DNA of 6,679 nucleotides from Thalassospira sp. UBA1131 (lineage in GTDB: Bacteria; Pseudomonadota; Alphaproteobacteria; Rhodospirillales; Thalassospiraceae), in contig NZ_DCAO01000063.1 in NCBI RefSeq assembly GCF_002311515.1, forward strand, positions 1 to 6,679, written 5' to 3'. Below are positions 6,352 to 6,679 of the stretch, piece after piece (within the stretch, counting starts at the first letter, position 1; each line of letters opens with the position of its first letter). The position numbers were made by a program, and so were the translations under genes. The notes beneath the pieces were generated by a model, which made no database searches, had not been told where the DNA came from, and saw only the letters and a program-made list of their open reading frames with translations.

Positions 6352-6391
6352 CTGCGAATTTGTGCCCGAAATCGACGCAACAGGCCGACGA

Positions 6392-6679
6392 TCACAGGTT
6401 GTTGCTGGCGAACAATTCCGCCCAACGCCCGGGTGACACACCATAAGTCTGGCGAAAATGGCGGTTGAAATGGCTTTGATCGGCAAATCCGGTTTCGGCG
6501 GCAATTCCGGCCAGGGGTTGCCCAATCATCATCAATGCCCGCGCCTTTTGCAGGCGCCGCATCATCAGATATCGATAGGGTGTGGTTCCGAACCGTGCAC
6601 GGAAATGCCGGATCAGGCGAAAACGGTCCATACCGGCAACCTGTTCAAGCTCGTCAGATTGTACCGGACGGTCAAAGTT
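6392..6679 (-). CDS. AraC-family transcriptional regulator, C-terminal DNA-binding part (5' end outside window)
   Basis: The 95 visible residues cover most of an AraC/XylS DNA-binding domain with both helix-turn-helix units. The first is around ELEQVAGMDRFRLIRHFRARFG. The second is PLAGIAAETGFADQSHFNRHFRQTYGVSPGRW, the family signature (GFADQSHFNRHFR followed by G-x-SPGRW). The frame is open from the right edge and ends at TGA (6392-6394). The ligand-binding N-terminal domain lies outside the window, so inducer and targets cannot be inferred. It is transcribed toward the BON gene, with a 148-nt gap. An internal ATG at 6631 is not a plausible start because it would cut the first helix-turn-helix. 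Confidence 0.93.
   Translation of the reverse strand, partial: NFDRPVQSDELEQVAGMDRFRLIRHFRARFGTTPYRYLMMRRLQKARALMMIGQPLAGIAAETGFADQSHFNRHFRQTYGVSPGRWAELFASNNL

Overview
The window looks like ordinary chromosomal DNA from an alphaproteobacterium. It has moderate GC (roughly mid-50s percent by eye) and GC-rich third codon positions. The encoded proteins (TypA/BipA, an adenosine-kinase-type PfkB kinase, an AmpG-type permease, a SirB1/TPR protein and a two-BON lipoprotein) resemble those of Rhodospirillales. A Thalassospira-like source is my best guess, from recall of protein style and GC and not from any search.

All six genes lie on the minus strand, so transcription runs from high to low coordinates. 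From the right edge: the C-terminal DNA-binding half of an AraC-family regulator (6392-6679, start outside the window); a dual-BON lipoprotein (5611-6243) followed almost directly by a SirB1 transglutaminase-like/TPR protein (4552-5517, perhaps starting at 5607), a likely two-gene operon ending at a hairpin near 4441-4462; an unusual non-coding stretch (3873-4551); a PfkB-family adenosine-type kinase (2883-3872) with its own promoter (about 3999-4026) and a very strong terminator (2806-2841); a 434-base spacer with the typA leader; typA/bipA (637-2448) with its terminator (578-611); and the N-terminal third of an AmpG-like muropeptide permease (1-482, running off the left edge).

The genes do not form one pathway. 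typA (ribosome assembly and stress) and the kinase (purine salvage) are separately terminated housekeeping units. The BON lipoprotein and AmpG both concern the cell envelope, but other genes separate them. I found no CRISPR array, transposase, phage gene, tRNA or rRNA and no new multi-gene system. Two points deserve a second look. The SirB1 gene has no ATG/GTG/TTG where its ribosome-binding site and coding-like extension place the start, but has an ATC there. The 3873-4551 gap carries a consensus extended -10 promoter beside a perfect 20-bp palindrome, pointing away from any recognisable gene.
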